The notes: generated by a model from the letters alone, not told the origin. Positions 22,646 to 35,500 are shown, numbered from the stretch's first letter. The stretch is 64,000 nucleotides of DNA from Stropharia rugosoannulata (GCA_028532985.1 JANCIK010000012.1:1302001-1366000), one strand, 5' to 3'. Made by a program: numbers and translations.

Positions 22646-24707
22646 ATTTTTCACTCACAACAGAATAAACGGGGACGTCATCTTCAAGCTAAGGCTCCTC
22701 GTAATGAAACGTGGTCTTTAAGCAAGAGGCATTCATATAATCCCCCGAGGCCGCTCACGGAAGTACTCATTCTTTTCACGCCGATCATGTGCAAGATTGA
22801 TGTTCACTGATCCAGATAGTTCAAGACTAGACCTGTCACTAGTCATTTATGGCTCCGTCGCAGAAACATCTGATCACAAAATCCTATTCCTAGTCAGCAT
22901 GTGAAGCTACATGAGGCTACATGGCGCATCTTTCCCTGTACTTATGGAGACGGCATTAAAAAAAGAATGTGTTTCAAGGGTCAACTGCGGTTCGGTCGGT
23001 GTTGATCAAGGAAGTTAACTCCCGTCAGTGTCAATACCATCGCTGATAAGGACTGAGCCGAGTTATATTTTTAGACCTGCTCATGTGTGGGGATTGAAGA
23101 AACACGGAGTGACAAAATGCTGCATTGCCCTACATATCATCGCTTCTTAACTTACTCACGGCGCTCAAAATCAGAGTCTAACTGAGTGTGGAGTCGTTGG
23201 CGTACGCCGTATGGCGCTTCTGATTGTTTTGTCTCTAATACTGTAATACACCGCATCTCTGGGCGATCGCCAGACACCCACCGTTGTGCGGTGCAAGACC
23301 GCCTACAGCCGCTATGCCAAATTCCATGTTAAGGATAGCTGCTATGTCAAACTTGATGGGCGATGTTGGGGCTGGCTTGTTGTATACTATGGTTCACTCA
23401 CAGCAAGAGGGATTCGTTTCGATGGATATATTACAGTGCGGCTACGCAGAATATTGTAACTGTCTAAGGCAAACCCGGACATGACAGCTATCAATCTCGT
23501 TTAAACAGTGCACAACGCGGCAGTGGCGATGCGCGCCATATCGAATCGTTCTCTAGAGATATAAAACTCATAATTTGTGTTATATCCTGCGAAAAAGACG
23601 CACACATATCATAGCAACTTGATCTGAATTACAATTCGTAATTACTGAAGCTACGTTGCTCTACACTGGCAGACAGGCGCTGTTGGCGACAGCTCTGGCA
23701 ATCCATTACACCTACCTCTATTGCAGAGATTAGTCACTACTAATGTGTGGCTTTCGACGTAACATGAGAATAGACCGGAGGAATTAGATCGAGTCTGTGT
23801 GCTCTTGAAAGACTTTCGTAGAAACGCGATTAGGAAGAAAACATCGTAACCACCACAGACGGCACCCGGAGCTATGCGTGCTGAATTTCACGAACTTGTT
23901 GCATGCGAGCACGTTGCCCCTAATTCATTCCCACACATGCCGCCCCCTCGCCGAGAGGTCAGGCTCTGCTACGGTGGCACGGTTGTTAACCTCAAAATAT
24001 TCTTCATTCTACGACGCTTAGATGTGGCATCCGCTCATAGCTCTTCCCATATGTGCTACTTTGAACTTAGTGAGAATTTGAGTCCATTGCGAACACACAA
24101 CACAGGAATAATTTGTTGATACGAATTTTAGGGGTGCCCCATCCCTCTTTTGGCTTGTTTCTTGTCTGTTGGAGTTGGGCAAGCCAGCATCGGTGATGGA
24201 GCTCATTAATTGTAATGGACATTAGTAATTAGATTACTAATCTACCTACGTACAGAATTTTCTAGTAAATACTCCGTAGTGTATATAAGCGCCCATAGGG
24301 CAACCCAATAAACAACCTTTTATTCGTCTATCTTTCCAATATTGTCATTCGAGGAAAAACACTTCATGGGATGACATAGGCGTACAAAATACATACCAAT
24401 AGGTATCAAAAAGGTTCATCATTTTGTCATTACTTGATGTGTCCATCACTTTCTTGCTACACGTTAGGCGGTCAGAATAATATATTAATTTATTCAATCA
24501 CTGCACATTCACCACGATTTTTCTTCGGGCTTCTGACTTGGAAGAAGTGTATGGAAGGGGATAAAAAAGGATATCCGGTATACAGTGGAAAAGTAGAGAT
24601 GTTTGGATATAATATAATCTAGCTTAGCGATATTCTAGTAAGTCACCAGCACATGCACTCTGGATAGTAGAAGTTTTGTCGCTGCGTTCATATTTTTAGC
24701 CGCTGCC
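22646..24707. other. Gene-poor gap inside the terpene cluster region
   Basis: About 2 kb between the broken DUF6534 gene and the P450. Only short frames (23284-23484, 23874-24119, 24434-24622) without any family resemblance. A TATATAAG sequence near 24281-24288 shows no gene after it. It may be decayed coding sequence, but no homology is visible by eye. Confidence 0.4.
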
Positions 24708-26631
24708 TCAATCCTGTCTGCTAGATACAATGGCATGAAAATGGGATCTATAGAATGGCGCAAAGAATTCACGAAAATTTTGCATGTCAGCAGGCCTAGA
24801 ATCTTGTTATGTGAGTAAATCACAGGAAGTCTTATTTTACGCACGTCGTATTGTGAATCTTCAACTCGAGGTGTCGAACAGTGTTTGCAATCAGCATATA
24901 CCTGAGGAAGTGTCATACGGTGTCCATGTCTGCGCTTTTGAGACGTTACGTTACTTACAGCTCAGCCCATGCCAGACTAAGAAAAGCGCCACTGCTGTGA
25001 ATGTTCTGATATTCGATGGACAAGAAATGCACGCACTTTGTTCCAAGGCACATCCGTGGTCCTCGTGAAAATGGTACTAAATAGGCGTCAAGGTCTTTTC
25101 GGTCAAGCCATCTGTCTGGATTGAAAAGGTGTGGATCGGGGAAAATATCGGCATTTTCATGAAGGAACGTATGTCCCATAGCCACGACAGTCTAACGCGG
25201 TATATGAGGAGTGTTATTCATCAATTAATAATGGCCAACGCACGCCTTGCGGAACTACATAGTTTCCGATGGTCATAGTGTAAGCATTCACGACTCTCGG
25301 AAGGGGTGTCACAATCCCAGTTGAAACTCGCATAGCCTCTTTGATGACTGCTGTCTATTAAGGTAACCCGTAAGCCAACAAGTAATTGAATAACTAATCG
25401 AAACTTGCCAGATACGGTAGCTTCTCCAGATCTGTTAAATGTACATTTTGATCTTTACTAGGCCATGCTTGTTTAATCTCCTGCAACAATCGACCGTAGA
25501 TAATAGGATTAGAGAGCGAGTAAAAAATTGCCGCGGTGGTGGTTTGGCCAACAGTGTCAGATCCAGCGGAAACAAGAGTAATAGCTTCGTCAACTAAGGC
25601 GCCTCTTCCAAGCGCCTCGTATCTGTGTGTTTGCTTGTCTGGTGGGGTCATAAGGTGGTGATAGATAATTTCATGCTCAGCAGATGATAGACGACTCTGG
25701 TCCTCGAGATACAAATCTATTTGCTTATTCAGGGTATTCCTGATGTGAGAGAGCGCTTTAAATCCAGCATTCCAGGAAACTAGAGTTGAAGGTAGCTTCA
25801 GTAGCCAGTGAAAATGTTTCAGTATCCAGATTGCCGGCATTTGTCCAATAACTGCAGTCATGATGGGGTGATTAAAACCAGGAGCGTCCAGAATGTCAAA
25901 GCACTCTGAGAAGCAGTAAGACGATATGATGTCATGTGTGGCACTTCGGAATGCAAGGTGTAAATCAATAGGCTTCCCGTTAAGTGACGCCTCTTGTAGT
26001 TTGAGAATCATTTTATCGATCTAATGCGAGCAGTATACATACATAGCTGGTAAATCGACCGAGACGGTAAGTAAAGCTACTCACCTTCTTTTGTATAACG
26101 TCCTCTAGCTCAAGGATAGCTCGGCGGGAGAAAAATGGATGCATCATATCACGGCGGGTGCGGGCTTTCGCCTGATCGGTCAGGGTGACAATGGAGTCTT
26201 TAAGCCCAAATGCATCGTACAATCGAGGATCTTTTGATACGGTTGATCGTTGCCCATAGATATCAGAGTACGCAGCTGCATCGCTGAAGTGAAGCTTGAA
26301 GATTATAGAATGAGATTCATGGAGTTTTCGAGGCTTGTGCGCTTACTTGGTTGGGTCCAATTCGTACCACAGGGCCTACAAATTTGATAAGTATACGCAG
26401 AGAACAGTGTTCGATATCGAACTTACCATATATCCTGTGCAGCTTCTGCAGCTGTCGAAGCATCCCCCCGGACACGATTAAATCGAAGTACATTTCGTAG
26501 GCCGTTGTGATTGCTGCAAGAGGCGGTCCCGGAAACTTGCTTATAGGACTGAAGTACAGGCGATATAATGCCCCAGCGATCACATATAGCGTGCCCAACG
26601 CAAGAACAAGAGACAACACGATGTCGGCCAT
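24708..26631 (-). CDS. Cytochrome P450 monooxygenase
   Basis: Nine exons: 26631-26427, 26375-26347, 26294-26085, 26020-25409, 25354-25244, 25191-25037, 24991-24959, 24901-24845 and 24795-24708; 499 residues, normal for microsomal fungal P450s. An N-terminal membrane anchor (about 1-22) is followed by the proline-rich hinge FPGPPLAA, then YGPVVRIGPN, HPFFSRRAILELEDVIQKK, the I-helix AGSDTVGQTT (near 300), the K-helix ExxR (KEAMRVS), FNPDRW, and the haem loop FSRGPRMCLG with the ligand Cys at about 437. The N-terminal half resembles P450s of fungal sesquiterpene pathways (trichodiene-oxygenase-like), so oxidation of the neighbouring synthase's product in the endoplasmic reticulum is a fair inference. 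Intron 4 starts GCAAGT instead of GT; all other junctions are GT-AG. It shares a promoter region with the terpene synthase. Confidence 0.95.
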
Positions 26632-27271
26632 GGTGAGGTGGGGTACGAAAGGCTATAGTGAGAGAGAAGTACCGCCTATTGTTTGTAGGACTGTTCAACT
26701 TGAACATTTCCACGCCTGTCATGCTGCCTGAGTTCTTCCGTGCTCGTGAACGTCCATGGCTGCTCTATCAGTGCCATCAAAATGTCCGTATCTTTTAGAG
26801 CTGCAAGTTATTCCAGCTCTATCAATCATCACGACAAGTTTACAATGATTGTCTTTCTTTATTTAGCTTGTATGCGTACCATATAATGGGGCCGAGCGAG
26901 ATGTTTTCCGAGACGATCGGTTAGATTTCAGAATAGAAGTCTCACGATGGCACAACATACCCAGTGTAAGATGCGATGTACAAACGGCAATTTCAATCGG
27001 AATTGGGATCTTCAAAGAGGTCGCACACAGCACGGACATTTCTCAAGACTTGCCGGCCAAATGGAAACAGCGAGTAATCAGAATGATATGCCATGAATGT
27101 ATATAAAAACTAGCTCATGCGTGATAGAAACTCGTCGTAGAGTGGTCTTTGTCCCAATAAGTTGTACATATATCCCGGGCGGCTAGGATTAAAATACCCT
27201 GAGAGATAACCTGCTTAGAACAGGAAAATATAATCAGAATAAAGTATTGAATAGTTACAGATATATAAGTC
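26632..27271. promoter_or_regulatory. Shared divergent promoter of the P450 and terpene synthase genes
   Basis: The start codons of the two genes are 640 bp apart and point away from each other, so this interval must carry both promoters. A TATATAAAA box is seen at 27100-27108 on the plus strand, about 165 bp before the synthase ATG. No regulator site was recognised. Confidence 0.6.
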
Positions 27272-28547
27272 ATGCCCCCACCGATTCATACAGAAGAAAT
27301 TGCGCTCTTCATACAAATCTCTGCCCTGAGACATTCGATGCTACTGTCAACAAAGTCGGATTTATTCCCTTCGGAAATCATAATTCCCAACCTCGGCTCA
27401 TACCTTGGCAATCGTTTCCGCCTGCAGATTAGCCGGTACCACAAATCAGTAGCTGTACAGTCAAAGAAATGGTGGTTTCATATGGATCCACATTCCGAGG
27501 AGAAGCTCGAGGCATATAGCGGGCTGAAGCCTGCTCTCCTCGTTTCTGTCTGCTATCCTGAATCGGGTCAACCTCAAATGAAAGTTATTACAGACTTTCT
27601 TACATACCTTTTCTACTTTGACAACATCTCCGACGACATGGATGCTAAAAGCGTCATCGAGGCCAGTAATATTGTCATGAACTCTCTTCACCATATGGAA
27701 AATTTCCGGACTTCTGCCAGAATAGGTATTATGGCCAAGGAGTAAGTCCACAGTTAAGTCCACTACTATTTGATCAATGGTACTAAGGGTTTTTTTCAGC
27801 TTTTATAGGCATATCAAGGGAACGTCGTCGCCTGGTGCACAGAGACGATTCTTAGAGACTATGGAAATGTTTTTCCAAAGCGTGGACCAGCAATCTCGTG
27901 ACAGAACTTCTGGCTTAATACCGGATCCCGAAAGCTATGTCTCACTTAGAAGAGACACTTCTGGATGCAAATCCTGCTTTGCGCTTATCGAATGTAAGTG
28001 CCTGGTTAATTATTACGCATAAAACTTTGCTTAATAGTTCCCCACATTTGATAGACTGTCGCAATCTCGATATACCAGACGAGGTGATGGAGCACCCACT
28101 CATACGCAAGTTAGAGGACTCAGCAAATGATCTCGTCTCATGGTCTAACGTACGGTACATACTGGAACTGAATTTTGGACGTACTAACATCCCTCATAGG
28201 ATATATATTCTTTTAGAAGGGAATTCTCCAAGGGAGATACTCACAACATGATTACTGTCGTAATGAAGCATCAAGGACTAGGTCTACAGGAGGCGGTGGA
28301 TTACGTTGCAGATTTATGCAAGAAGTCTATCGATGATTTCTGTTCTCAGCGTGCCATGCTACCTACCTGGAACCGTGACATAGACAGACAAGTCAACGCA
28401 TATGTTGATGGGCTTGCCAGCTGGATAGTTGGCATTCTATACTGGTCTTTCAAGACAGAAAGATATTTCGGAAAAGATGCGAATTCCATCGGAAAGACAT
28501 TGGTGGTTACAAACATTAGACCAAGTGCCAATTTGCGTAAACCCTAG
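27272..28547 (+). CDS. Class I sesquiterpene synthase
   Basis: Exons 27272-27741, 27800-27993, 28055-28149 and 28200-28547; 368 residues, close to the usual length. The N-terminal segment IIIPNLGSYL and the SKKWWF block match fungal sesquiterpene synthases. The first metal-binding motif is DNISD at about 117-121 (within LFYFDNISDDMD). The second, NSE-type motif reads NDIYSFRRE at about 253-261 and is split by the third intron, followed by KGDTHNM. ERYFG near the C-terminus is the conserved RY pair. These enzymes ionise farnesyl diphosphate with three Mg ions and cyclise it; the product cannot be predicted. The acceptor at 28054 was chosen because the nearer AG gives a stop, and it restores ALIEYCRNLDIPDEV. 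The ATG at 27338 (residue 23) is an alternative start. It is the core gene of the proposed cluster. Confidence 0.94.
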
Positions 28548-29380
28548 TAGTAGATAGTATGTCGAGCCATAGAATGAGCCCTCACAATATTATTGCGTGA
28601 GAATATTGGTTACTATTAACTCAGGTCCTGCCATAACGTTCCTAACAATCACAATGTAATTCCACATTTACAGCGCACTCCCGTCAAGACGGCACATAGT
28701 AGATGATATTTCGGACGTAAACTATTAATAGAATCTCGTCCTTTACCTATATCCACAATGGCGTTTAGAAGCATACTCTGATTCTCAATCAGAGCATCTG
28801 ATCGCTGCTGCACACATACAGAGTCCAGTACTGCATCAGAGTTTTATTATTATTCTCATGGTGATAACCATTCAATCATGTCAAATGGTGTTCTTTCTGA
28901 TGCTTGCAGTTGGTGTCGCATCAAAGAGTCACCAAATGTAGCAACTACGTACTGGTAATCAAATGATTAAGAACTACGTCTGTAAGTCTTCCTACCTGAA
29001 ATAGCATGATCAAGGAAGTTTTCCAACTGCGGAGAAGTATAGGCCGATGCAATTCGCAATACGGTCAAGGCCGCCCCCACGCATGGTTTAGGCTTGTTTT
29101 CATTCCGACACTCGGGAGCTGCATAACTTCGTCATCAGTGTCAAACTACAGTAGCCGAGTCCCGAACTAATAAACTTAGCCAAACATAACCTAATCTAAA
29201 CCTCAGATGGTCAGTGTTGCTTGAATACTAAGCAATCATCTGCCTGGATCAGATTACATTCACAGAAGACACCCTCGACACAGAAAGGTTATAAGGTTTC
29301 TTGCTATTCTGCCTCCCTCCTTAGCCTCCCTTCACATCATTCTGAAACACACGTAGCTACTACTAATACTACGACCCACC
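28548..29380. other. Intergenic region between terpene synthase and second GMC gene
   Basis: AT-rich with no gene recognised. It must hold the 3' UTR of the synthase and the promoter of the GMC gene, both on the plus strand. Confidence 0.4.
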
Positions 29381-32025
29381 ATGTCGCAAGCCTCTTCAGA
29401 CACATTTGACTACGTCATAGTTGGCGGTGGCACTGCTGGACTAGTACTTGCTGCGCGCCTCAGTGAAGATCCCTCTATTCGAGTCTGTGTTTTGGAAACA
29501 GGCCAGGATGTTACCAACATACCTGATATCTCGGTCCCAGGTGCAATATCTAAGCTACCCTGAAATATTTACCGCGTCATTAACCACACTATTCAGGGTT
29601 CTCATTCAAGAACATGGGAAACCCGGCATACGATTACTTCTTTTCTTCATCACCCCAGAAGCTGGCTAATAATCGGGTTGTTCACTTACTCAGGTAAGCG
29701 AAACCAGAAATTCCATGTGTGACTCCCGGCAGATTACTCACTTGAATTCAAGGGGGAAAGGATTGGGTGGATCAACCATTGTAAGGTTTCTTTTGTACCC
29801 AGAAATGCCGGTAATATTGATATAGATGTGGATAGCTCAATTTTATGGAGTTAGGAAGGTTAGTGACGCGATCTATCTTTCCCATAACACCGCTTACATG
29901 ACAGCTTAGGGGGCACGCGGAGGAGTATAATGGTCTGTTCATGCCATCTCCAACCAGCGCATAGCACTGCTAAATGCGGTTACTAGCATTTGAGCAGCTC
30001 GGGTCTCCAGGATGGAACTGGAATGACATGCTGAAGTATTTCAAGAAGGTATTATGATACACATCGCCTCATAACATAACTGTTCCTGACGCCTCTTAGT
30101 CGGAGACTTTTACTATTTCTGAATCTGAAGAGAAATTCTTCAATGTCAGATTCGACCCTACCACTGATGGAACTTCGGGACCGGTCCAACGCACGATGTC
30201 CAAATGGGTTAGCAACTCGCATATCCCTTTCCAACGATCAATGCAGGCACTCGGTGTGGCATTCAATCCAAACCCAGTAAGTTGATAAAGGAAGTCTATA
30301 TTTTAGGAATACTGACATAAGAGTGCTTAGAATGCAGGGAACAATGCAGGTATCTGGCACGCTAATCACAGCATACATCCCACACACGCTACCCGTAGCT
30401 CCTCTGCATCGGTAAGTCTATTACTCTGGCATAAGGACGACCCGGTTTATCATCCTATTCCCCTAGGCGTACTATGAGCCCAACAAGTCACGGCCAAATT
30501 TGATTGTGAAAACAGGAGCCAGCGCTACTCGGGTGCAATTCTCTGAGACAAAAAGTGGAGAGGATCTAGTAGCACAGGGTGTACAGTACGTTCAAGACGG
30601 TGAGAAGAAAACAGTAAACGCGAGTAAGGAAGTATTACTGTGCGCCGGTGAGTGGATCTGGATATATTCTGCACCGCACAACTGACTATCTTGGCTAGGG
30701 AGCTTCCAAACACCGCAATTACTAGAGTTATCAGGTGGGGAATTATGTTAAGTCAGACAGTGGACATTCATATATAGTAACTTCAGGTGTCGGAAACAAG
30801 AAGGTCCTGGAATCTCAAGGCTTACCCTGCTTACTAGACCTTCCTGCAGTTGGAGAGAATCTACGTGAGTAATGCTTCACATTGATTAAAACATGCTGAG
30901 AGATTTCTGATAAAAACTTTCAGAGGTATGAGAAGTCTTTGAAGATGGGCGTACCACCCTAAAGTAGTTACCTTCCTAGGACCATATATGGGTCCCATAC
31001 ACCGTCGCCGTCGGCAATGAGCATGAGTATGACTTCTTTGAAGTCTTGAAGGATCCGACAAGGGCCGCAGAAGAGTGGAAGCTTTTGTCAGTTGGCATTT
31101 TTACACGTCGTAAATTAAATATCTGACCATAAATTGGTAGTGAGGAAAAGCAGACTGGCATGTTGGCAACTGCGGCTTCTTCGACCTATGCATTCTTGAC
31201 GCCTGCAACATTTGCGCCCGGTATAGATGCCGGACTGGCCGCTAGTGAGCAGCCCTTGGACGGTGCCTTCCCATTGAAGCCCTTGAATATCCAAAAAAAG
31301 TGGTTGACAGAGAGCGTCATCCCTCACCTGGAGTATACCTTTTGTTGCCAAATTGTTGACTGAGACTAACGGACAAGAAACTTAGGCTTGCTCCGTTCCC
31401 CGGGTTTATGCCCGCCCCAGGGAAAAAGCCTGAAGAAGGCAAACGATACTTCTCGATGTTTGTCGCATTAGTACATCCCTTCTCAAGGGGCTCCGTTCAT
31501 GTTAGTTCGGCTGATCCTTCCGCGGCGCCTGTTATCGACCACAAAATGTTCGACAATGCTATAGACTTGGAATTGATGCTTCAGGCTCTCAAATTTGCCC
31601 GACGATTTGTCAGGCTTCAGCCCCTAGGGGACATACTCGGAGAGGAAGTTATACCTGGCCCTGAGGCGGAGGATGACGACGCTTTACGAGGTTTTATCAG
31701 GAACACGATCCAGACAGTATTCCATCCAGTTGGAACGGCATCCATGCTCCCCAAAGACGAAGGCGGTGTTGTAGATCCTAAACTTAGGGTCTATGGAACT
31801 AAGAACCTGAGAGTGGTTCGTACCCCGTTCTTAACCTCGAGCCACATGTCTTATAATGATATGTGATTAGGTCGACGCATCCATCATCCCAATTCAGATC
31901 TCCTGCCATCCACAGGCCACGGTCTATGCACTGGCAGAGAAGGTAGGAATGGCATACACTTACACTAACTCTAATCTGACTTCAATAAATATTAGGCTGC
32001 TGAAATCATTCAGGGAAAGATTTGA
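29381..32025 (+). CDS. Cytosolic GMC oxidoreductase
   Basis: Seventeen exons: 29381-29540, 29597-29693, 29753-29780, 29836-29858, 29910-29932, 29987-30048, 30100-30276, 30331-30411, 30467-30647, 30699-30734, 30787-30864, 30924-30925, 30980-31090, 31145-31332, 31386-31815, 31871-31942 and 31996-32025; 592 residues. There is no signal peptide: the FAD motif [12 protein letters not shown] starts at residue 9. Then follow [65 protein letters not shown] and VGENLQDHIW. The C-terminus keeps both active-site regions, FHPVGTASM and SCHPQATVY (His about 572). The enzyme should oxidise an alcohol using FAD; a role on terpene alcohols is inferred only from position. Exon 12 appears to be just two bases (AG): without it the glutamine of GENLQDH is lost and the frame breaks. 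Confidence 0.9.
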
Positions 32026-32507
32026 GGCCACCTGTTTGGGAGCGACACAGAATGCATTTATATATCTGGAGTGCCTGTAGGGAAGAGTTTTATTAACCAT
32101 GTAAACATGTTGTACCATTTACTATCTGCACGCGTCCCTTTTGTCCAAACAATTGTGGAATTTTGTAAAACAGCCTATTAGCCAGTCATCGACGTCAAGT
32201 GTTACATGTAAAATTATGTCCGGCTTTGTTGCCTGTACAGACGATGCGCGCCGCGCATCACTCTAGTTTTTTTTAAAAAACCGTACATTTATTAAATCCA
32301 ACTCATCATCCAAGTAGGTACATTTTTGAATAATCTCCCTCACAGACTCTATAGAGATGACAATTGATTTTTGAGTTACTTCAAAGTATCTTGTCAGCGC
32401 TGAGCTGAGCGTTGGGCGCTCTTTGGCCGCTTAACTTGAGAGATACGCCGGGCCGGAATAAGTGTGACTCGACGATCGGCAAGGACCGATGATCAGAATA
32501 TCTCTTT
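32026..32507. other. Intergenic region with a perfect palindrome
   Basis: Separates the terpene cluster from the housekeeping genes. Contains a perfect GC-rich palindrome at 32243-32259 (arms GATGCGCG/CGCGCATC, one-base centre) followed by a T8-A6 run. The final 100 bases are the promoter/leader of the valyl-tRNA synthetase gene. Confidence 0.5.
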
Positions 32508-35500
32508 ATGCTCGCACATCGATGCGTCCGTTCCTTTTCTTATCTCAGAACTATTCACTCGAGTTCAGCCAGGATGGCGTCTACTCACCCACAAGCCATA
32601 GATCCCCATAATGTGCGCGATCCCAATTCTAAGAGTGCCGGTAAGCACACGAAGTGTGCCATCGATTCTGCATACGCTCATGCGCCGGACTACAGCCAAG
32701 AAAGAGGCAAAGCGTCTAGAGAAGGAAGCAAAGCTCGCCGCAAAGGCCTCGAAAGCTCCTGCAGCGCCTACAGGAGAGGGTAAGAAGCCCAAAGCAGAGA
32801 AGAAAGAGAAAGAGGTAGAGCCTGAGTATGTCAACACTACCCCGAAAGGGCAGAAAAAAGGTGCGAAGACCATGTTACGTTGGCCTCTGAAGCATTCTCA
32901 ATTGGTGTTAGACGTGACTGGGGCAATGGCTGCTGGCTATAATCCCTTGGCTGTAGAGTCTGCTTGGTATGACTGGTGGTCCGCTGAAGGGTTTTTCAAG
33001 CCGGAATATACGCTTCCTACCCTTCAAGAAAAGGACCTCGAGAACAGGGAGACTTTCGTCATCCCAGCACCCCCTCCGAACGTCACTGGTAGCTTGCATA
33101 TTGGCCACGCGTTAACTACTGCAATTCAAGACGGGTTAATCCGATGGTGACAATGCTATTTATTGACATGACGCATGACTCATGACGGACCGCACAGGAA
33201 TCGTATGCTAGGCAAGAAGGTTCTCTTCGCCCCCGGATTTGATCATGCTGGTATCTCTACACAGAGCGTCGTTGAGAAGCGTTTGTTCAAGGCGGAGGGA
33301 AAAACGAGGCATGACCTTGGACGCGAAAAGTTTTTGGATGTTGTCATGGATTGGAAAAACGAGTATGTCCCTCACCTTCAGTATGAGAAGCTCTCATGAC
33401 GTGTCGCAGCTATCAGGGACGTATCACCAACCAACTGCATCGTCTTGGAGGGAGTTATGATTGGGACCGCGTAGCTTTCACTATGGATGAGGTACGCGTT
33501 GCGGCATCTTAGCAGCTCTGTCTAATCATCTTTCAGAAATTGAGCAAAGCTGTGATTGAAACCTTCTGCAGACTGCATGAGGAGGGTATTATATATCGCG
33601 CAAACCGACTCGTCAACTGGTGTGTCAAGCTGAACACGACGTTGTCCAACCTCGAAGTCGACCAGAAGGAGCTCGAGGGCCGCACATTCCTGTCTGTGCC
33701 AGGCTATGATCCCAAAGAAAAGTTTGAATTCGGTGTCCTGACCAGCTTTGCATACGAGGTTATTGGTTCTGGTGAGTCGGCTAATTTTCAAGACGTATAT
33801 ATTCAACTCACTGTAATAGATGAACGTATCGTGATCGCCACGACGCGTCCGGAGACAATGCTCGGAGATACAGCTGTCGCTGTCCATCCCGATGACCCCC
33901 GTTACAAGGTATGCAAAATACATCGTCGTCTAAGCGCATACGTTAATTCTAGGCCTGCAGCACCTCCACGGAAAATTCCTCAAGCACCCCTTCATTCCTG
34001 ACAGGCATATGCCTATTGTCACCGACTCAGTCATTGTCGATATGGAATTCGGAACTGGAGCAGTGAAAATCACCCCCGCTCACGATCCCAACGACTACGA
34101 AGTTGGAAAGAGGCACAATCTTGAGTTCATTAACATCCTCAATGATGATGGAACTCTGAACGAAAACGCTGGCCCTAAATTCAAGGTTTGCCATTAATTG
34201 TTTGATGCCTCAACATCTAATGTAGTTTAGGGTATGAAACGGTTCCACGCCAGGGTAGAGGTGATCAAACAGCTCAAGGAGCTCGGACTCTACGTTGGTA
34301 GCCAGGACAACAAAATGCAAATCCCACTTTGCAGGTGTGTAAATCATTTTTTATCATATGCCAATACCTTATCACTCTCTTCAGCAAATCGGGTGATATC
34401 ATCGAACCCATTCTCAAACCTCAATGGTGGGTGAACTGCAAGCCTTTAGCAGATGAGGCGATTAGAGTGAGTAACCTCCCGAATTCGTCTGGATATGTAC
34501 TGACAGCAATTTTTAAGCGCACTCGGCTCGGGGAGCTCGTGATCAACCCCAAGCAATCTGAAAATGAGTGGTTCCGTTGGCTCGAGGACATCCAGGATTG
34601 GTGTATCTCCCGTCAACTCTGGTGGGGACACCGCTGTCCCGCATACTTCGTCCGTATCGAGGGGGAGACACAAGATATTAACGATGGTGCGAACTGGGTT
34701 GTTGGGCGCACACTCGAGGAGGCGCATGGCCGAGCGGAGAAGTTCGCTGCCGGACGGCCCTTCAAGCTCGAACAGGACGAGGACGTGCTTGACACATGGT
34801 TTTCCTCCGGGCTGTGGCCGTTCTCCATCATGGGATGGCCGGACAAGACAGCGGACTTCACCCAATTCTACCCATCGAGCGTACTCGAGACGGGCTGGGA
34901 CATTATCTTCTTCTGGGTTGCGCGAATGGTCATGCTTGGTCTACATATAACGAACCAGATGCCTTTCAAAGAGGTTTACTGCCACGCGATGATTCGTGAT
35001 GCTCACGGACGCAAGATGAGCAAGTCGCTGGGAAATGTAATTGACCCGCTAGATGTCATCCAGGGTCTGCCGCTCGAAGAGCTGCATAAGAAGCTGTATG
35101 AGGGTAATTTAGATGAGAAGGAAATCGCCAAAGCGATTGCAGGCCAGAAGAAAGACTTCCCCAAGGGTATTCCTCAGTGTGGAACGGATGCATTGCGTTT
35201 TGCACTTTGCGCCTACTCCGGAGGAGGTACGTGTTATCTATTTTTTTCCGCCAACTTGCGGGAAGTGACAGCTGTGATCAGGACGTGATATCAACCTCGA
35301 GATTCTGCGCGTGGAAGGGTACAGGAAATTCTGCAACAAGATCTTCAATGCGACCAAGTTTGCCATGCTCAAGCTTGATGAGGAATTCGTGCCCCAACCT
35401 TCAGCCAAGGTACAGTGACCGCTTGTACCTGCTAAACATTCATTTACGGAATACATACAGCCTTTCGGAAACGAGGGGCTTGTCGAGAAGTGGATCTTGC

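Noticed and set aside
22646..24707. Search for an extra cluster enzyme in the 2-kb gap
   Set aside because: Neither strand gave any P450, GMC, prenyl-enzyme, transporter or transcription-factor motif.
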